DNA of 64,000 nucleotides from Bacillus bingmayongensis (GTDB lineage Bacteria; Bacillota; Bacilli; Bacillales; Bacillaceae_G): NCBI RefSeq assembly GCF_000299035.1, contig NZ_AKCS01000013.1, positions 124,001 to 188,000 of the forward strand, read 5' to 3'. Shown piece by piece: positions 62,329 to 64,000 of this stretch (position 1 is its first letter; each line of letters starts with the position of its first letter). The notes under the pieces were generated by a model. It saw only the letters and a program-made list of their open reading frames with translations, ran no database searches and was not told where the DNA came from. The position numbers and the translations under genes were made by a program.

Positions 62329-63042
62329 ATGTTAAAGAAATTCAAATATATATGTCTTGTAGGGATTATACTTGTTGTTGCTATTTTTGTAGGGAAAAAT
62401 AAAATTCTTCAAAAAGTACAAGAGTTACGAGTGGATTTTTTGTTTGATATGAAAGAAACAGCTATGATTGAAAATGTTTCATTCATAAAACAACTTCCGG
62501 AACTGCAGCGAGGTTGTGAGGTTACAAGTTTAGCGATGTTATTGCAGTATAAAGGTGTGCAAGTGGATAAGATGCAACTTGCAAGCGAAATCAATCAAGT
62601 TCCATTTAAAGAAAATAATCTTCGCGGAAACCCTTATGAAGGATTTGTTGGAAATATTTACACAAAATCTGAACCGGGTTACGGTGTTTATCATGGGCCG
62701 ATTTTTAAACTTGCAGAAAAATATGTACCTGGCAAAACGATTGATTTAACAGGAAGAGAGATTGACGATATATATAAAGTCATTAGCTCAGGCTCACCAG
62801 TATGGGTAATTGCGAATACAACGTTTCAACCGTTAGCTGAGGGTAGTTTTGAAACGTGGAATACCAATACCGGAGATATAAAAATTACATATTATGAGCA
62901 TAGTGCAGTTGTTGTTGGATATGATCAAAACTTTGTATATATTAATGATCCGCTTGCTAGTAATCCAAATAAAAAAGTTTCACGTACGCAATTTGAAAAA
63001 GCATGGGAACAAATGGGGAAACAAGCGATTACTATTCTATAA
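62329..63042 (+). CDS. Membrane-anchored or secreted C39-like cysteine peptidase
   Basis: The 237-residue protein has an N-terminal hydrophobic anchor/signal (about 6-24) and a papain-like C39-type domain: catalytic Cys in LQRGCEVTSLAMLLQY (about 64), His in YYEHSAVVVGYD (about 197) and a downstream Asp/Asn in YINDPLAS. Such proteins process or degrade peptides outside the membrane; the substrate is unknown and there is no bacteriocin ABC transporter nearby. ATG 62329 is chosen with ATGGAG 8 bases upstream; TTG 62323 is an alternative. Confidence 0.85.
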   Translation: MLKKFKYICLVGIILVVAIFVGKNKILQKVQELRVDFLFDMKETAMIENVSFIKQLPELQRGCEVTSLAMLLQYKGVQVDKMQLASEINQVPFKENNLRGNPYEGFVGNIYTKSEPGYGVYHGPIFKLAEKYVPGKTIDLTGREIDDIYKVISSGSPVWVIANTTFQPLAEGSFETWNTNTGDIKITYYEHSAVVVGYDQNFVYINDPLASNPNKKVSRTQFEKAWEQMGKQAITIL

Positions 63043-63082
63043 AAAAAAAAAAGCTATCTAATTTAGATAGCTTTTTTTTTTT
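63043..63082 (+). terminator. Rho-independent terminator of the C39-like gene
   Basis: Arms AAAAAAGCTATCTAA / TTAGATAGCTTTTTT with A and T tracts lie right after the stop codon. Confidence 0.93.
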
Positions 63083-63198
63083 TATTTTTGTGTGAATGAA
63101 GTACAATTGTAAAAACGTAAAAATTCAGAATATTATTTATTTTATTAAGGATTCAAGCTATAATAACATTTAACTTGGTGAAGAAAGGAAGAGGATAG

Positions 63199-64000
63199 AT
63201 GGATGTAGCAAAAGAATTTGTTCTTTCAAAAAATCAATTAATAGAATGGAGAAGACATTTTCATCGGTATCCAGAATTGTCTTTTCAAGAAGAAAAAACA
63301 TCTCAGTTCGTATATGACATACTTCAAACAATCCCTCATCTAGAAATCTCAAGACCGACAAAGTATAGCATCATGGCAAAGTTAATTGGCAAACAACCCG
63401 GTAAAACAATTGCGATTCGAGCAGATATGGACGCACTTCCCATTCAAGAAGAAAATCAGTTTGAATTTGTTTCTACATATCCAGGAGTGATGCATGCATG
63501 TGGACATGATGGTCACATTGCCATGCTCCTTGGCACTGTAAATGCGCTAGTAGGGCAAAGAGAAAAAATTAAAGGTGAAATTCGTTTTCTATTTCAACAT
63601 GCTGAAGAAAATTTTCCAGGTGGTGCTGGGGAAATGGTTGCAGCAGGGGCGATGGAAAATGTGGACTATATTATCGGAGCGCATCTTTGGGCTTCTTTAG
63701 AAGTTGGCAAAGTTGGTGTGATTTATGGTCCAGCGATGGCAGCACCCGATGTCTTTAAAATTACAGTAGAAGGAAAAGGAGGGCATGCAGGTATTCCTCA
63801 TGAAACAGTTGATAGCATTGCGATCGGTACACAAGTAGTTTCGCAACTACAGCAAGTCGTATCACGCCTTACAAATCCGTTAGATTCCCTCGTTTTATCG
63901 GTCACGCAATTTCATGCTGGCACAACGCATAATGTAATTCCAGAACAAGCAAAGATTGAAGGAACTGTCAGAAGTTTAAAACATGAATTACGAGAACAAA
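63199..64000 (+). CDS. M20-family amidohydrolase (N-acyl-amino-acid hydrolase-like), 3' end outside window
   Basis: ATG 63199 after GAAAGGAAGAGGA opens a frame that runs off the right edge (267 codons visible). Motifs of the M20D/IAL family are RRHFHRYPELSFQE, IRADMDALPIQEEN with a metal-site Asp, the metal-binding MHACGHDGHIAMLLG, the catalytic Glu pair in HAEENFPGGAGEM, and GKGGHAGIPHETVD. The enzyme cleaves N-acyl or N-acetyl amino acids, or related amides, with two metal ions. The C-terminal part of the catalytic domain cannot be checked. Confidence 0.92.
   Translation, partial: MDVAKEFVLSKNQLIEWRRHFHRYPELSFQEEKTSQFVYDILQTIPHLEISRPTKYSIMAKLIGKQPGKTIAIRADMDALPIQEENQFEFVSTYPGVMHACGHDGHIAMLLGTVNALVGQREKIKGEIRFLFQHAEENFPGGAGEMVAAGAMENVDYIIGAHLWASLEVGKVGVIYGPAMAAPDVFKITVEGKGGHAGIPHETVDSIAIGTQVVSQLQQVVSRLTNPLDSLVLSVTQFHAGTTHNVIPEQAKIEGTVRSLKHELREQ

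Noticed and set aside
1-64000. Phage, integrative element, CRISPR array or toxin-antitoxin island
   Set aside because: No integrase, transposase, phage structural gene, regular spacer array or att-like repeat was seen; the XRE pairs lack a toxin partner.

Overview
The window comes from a low-GC Firmicute and almost certainly from the Bacillus cereus group. The evidence is a full-length phosphatidylcholine-preferring phospholipase C gene (plcB) behind a near-consensus PlcR box, a camelysin/TasA-type protein, sortase A, a QoxABCD quinol oxidase operon, intergenic repeats of the kind known from this group, strong Shine-Dalgarno sites and many TTG/GTG starts. The species cannot be fixed. The sphingomyelinase gene that normally follows plcB is reduced to a scar, so this is not a typical B. 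cereus sensu stricto arrangement. No rRNA, tRNA, phage, CRISPR array or intact insertion sequence was seen.

Layout. 1-4.1 kb: 3' part of a secreted subtilisin-like protease with a C-terminal dockerin, then a camelysin/TasA-family protein. 4.3-12.1 kb: an APH-fold kinase and amino-acid uptake (AgcS symporter, glnQHMP-type ABC system, an APC permease overlapping an OsmC-like gene). 12.2-18.6 kb: HIT protein, a two-component system divergent from a Met/His-rich lipoprotein, SulP transporter, UspA and a 39-codon membrane peptide. 18.7-22.4 kb: glpT with a leader terminator and cre, divergent from a MarR regulator and DHA2 efflux pump. 22.5-28.9 kb: the ribose operon rbsRKDACB plus a small transaldolase, behind a promoter with a perfect cre/LacI-type operator. 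29-32 kb: a frameshifted XRE membrane regulator, an RDD protein and an MFS transporter. 32-39 kb: butanediol dehydrogenase, plcB, remnant of sph, a PLP type-III enzyme overlapping a sugar-lactone-oxidase-like flavoprotein, a VanZ-RDD protein, a small ABM protein and an uppP scar. 39.6-49.2 kb: a coiled-coil/3D cell-wall protein, XRE plus membrane protein, srtA, a POT peptide transporter, brnQ, a DUF2339 protein and an APC permease. 49.8-56.2 kb: NCS2 purine permease, a second XRE plus membrane pair, an Lgt paralogue followed by a gutted radical-SAM gene, GNAT, and a CPA2 K+/H+ antiporter. 56.4-60.2 kb: qoxABCD on the minus strand. 60.4-64 kb: APC permease, C39-like peptidase and the start of an M20 amidohydrolase.

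The genes are mainly nutrient uptake (amino acids, peptides, purines, ribose, glycerol-3-phosphate), respiration and cell-surface functions. The most notable signal is hidden between the genes. Three separate genes (sph, uppP, a radical-SAM gene) have been reduced to short terminal scraps by large deletions. In two of them both ends remain and short direct repeats are visible at the junction. Two families of structured intergenic repeats (four and three copies) are also scattered between 38.8 and 62.0 kb.
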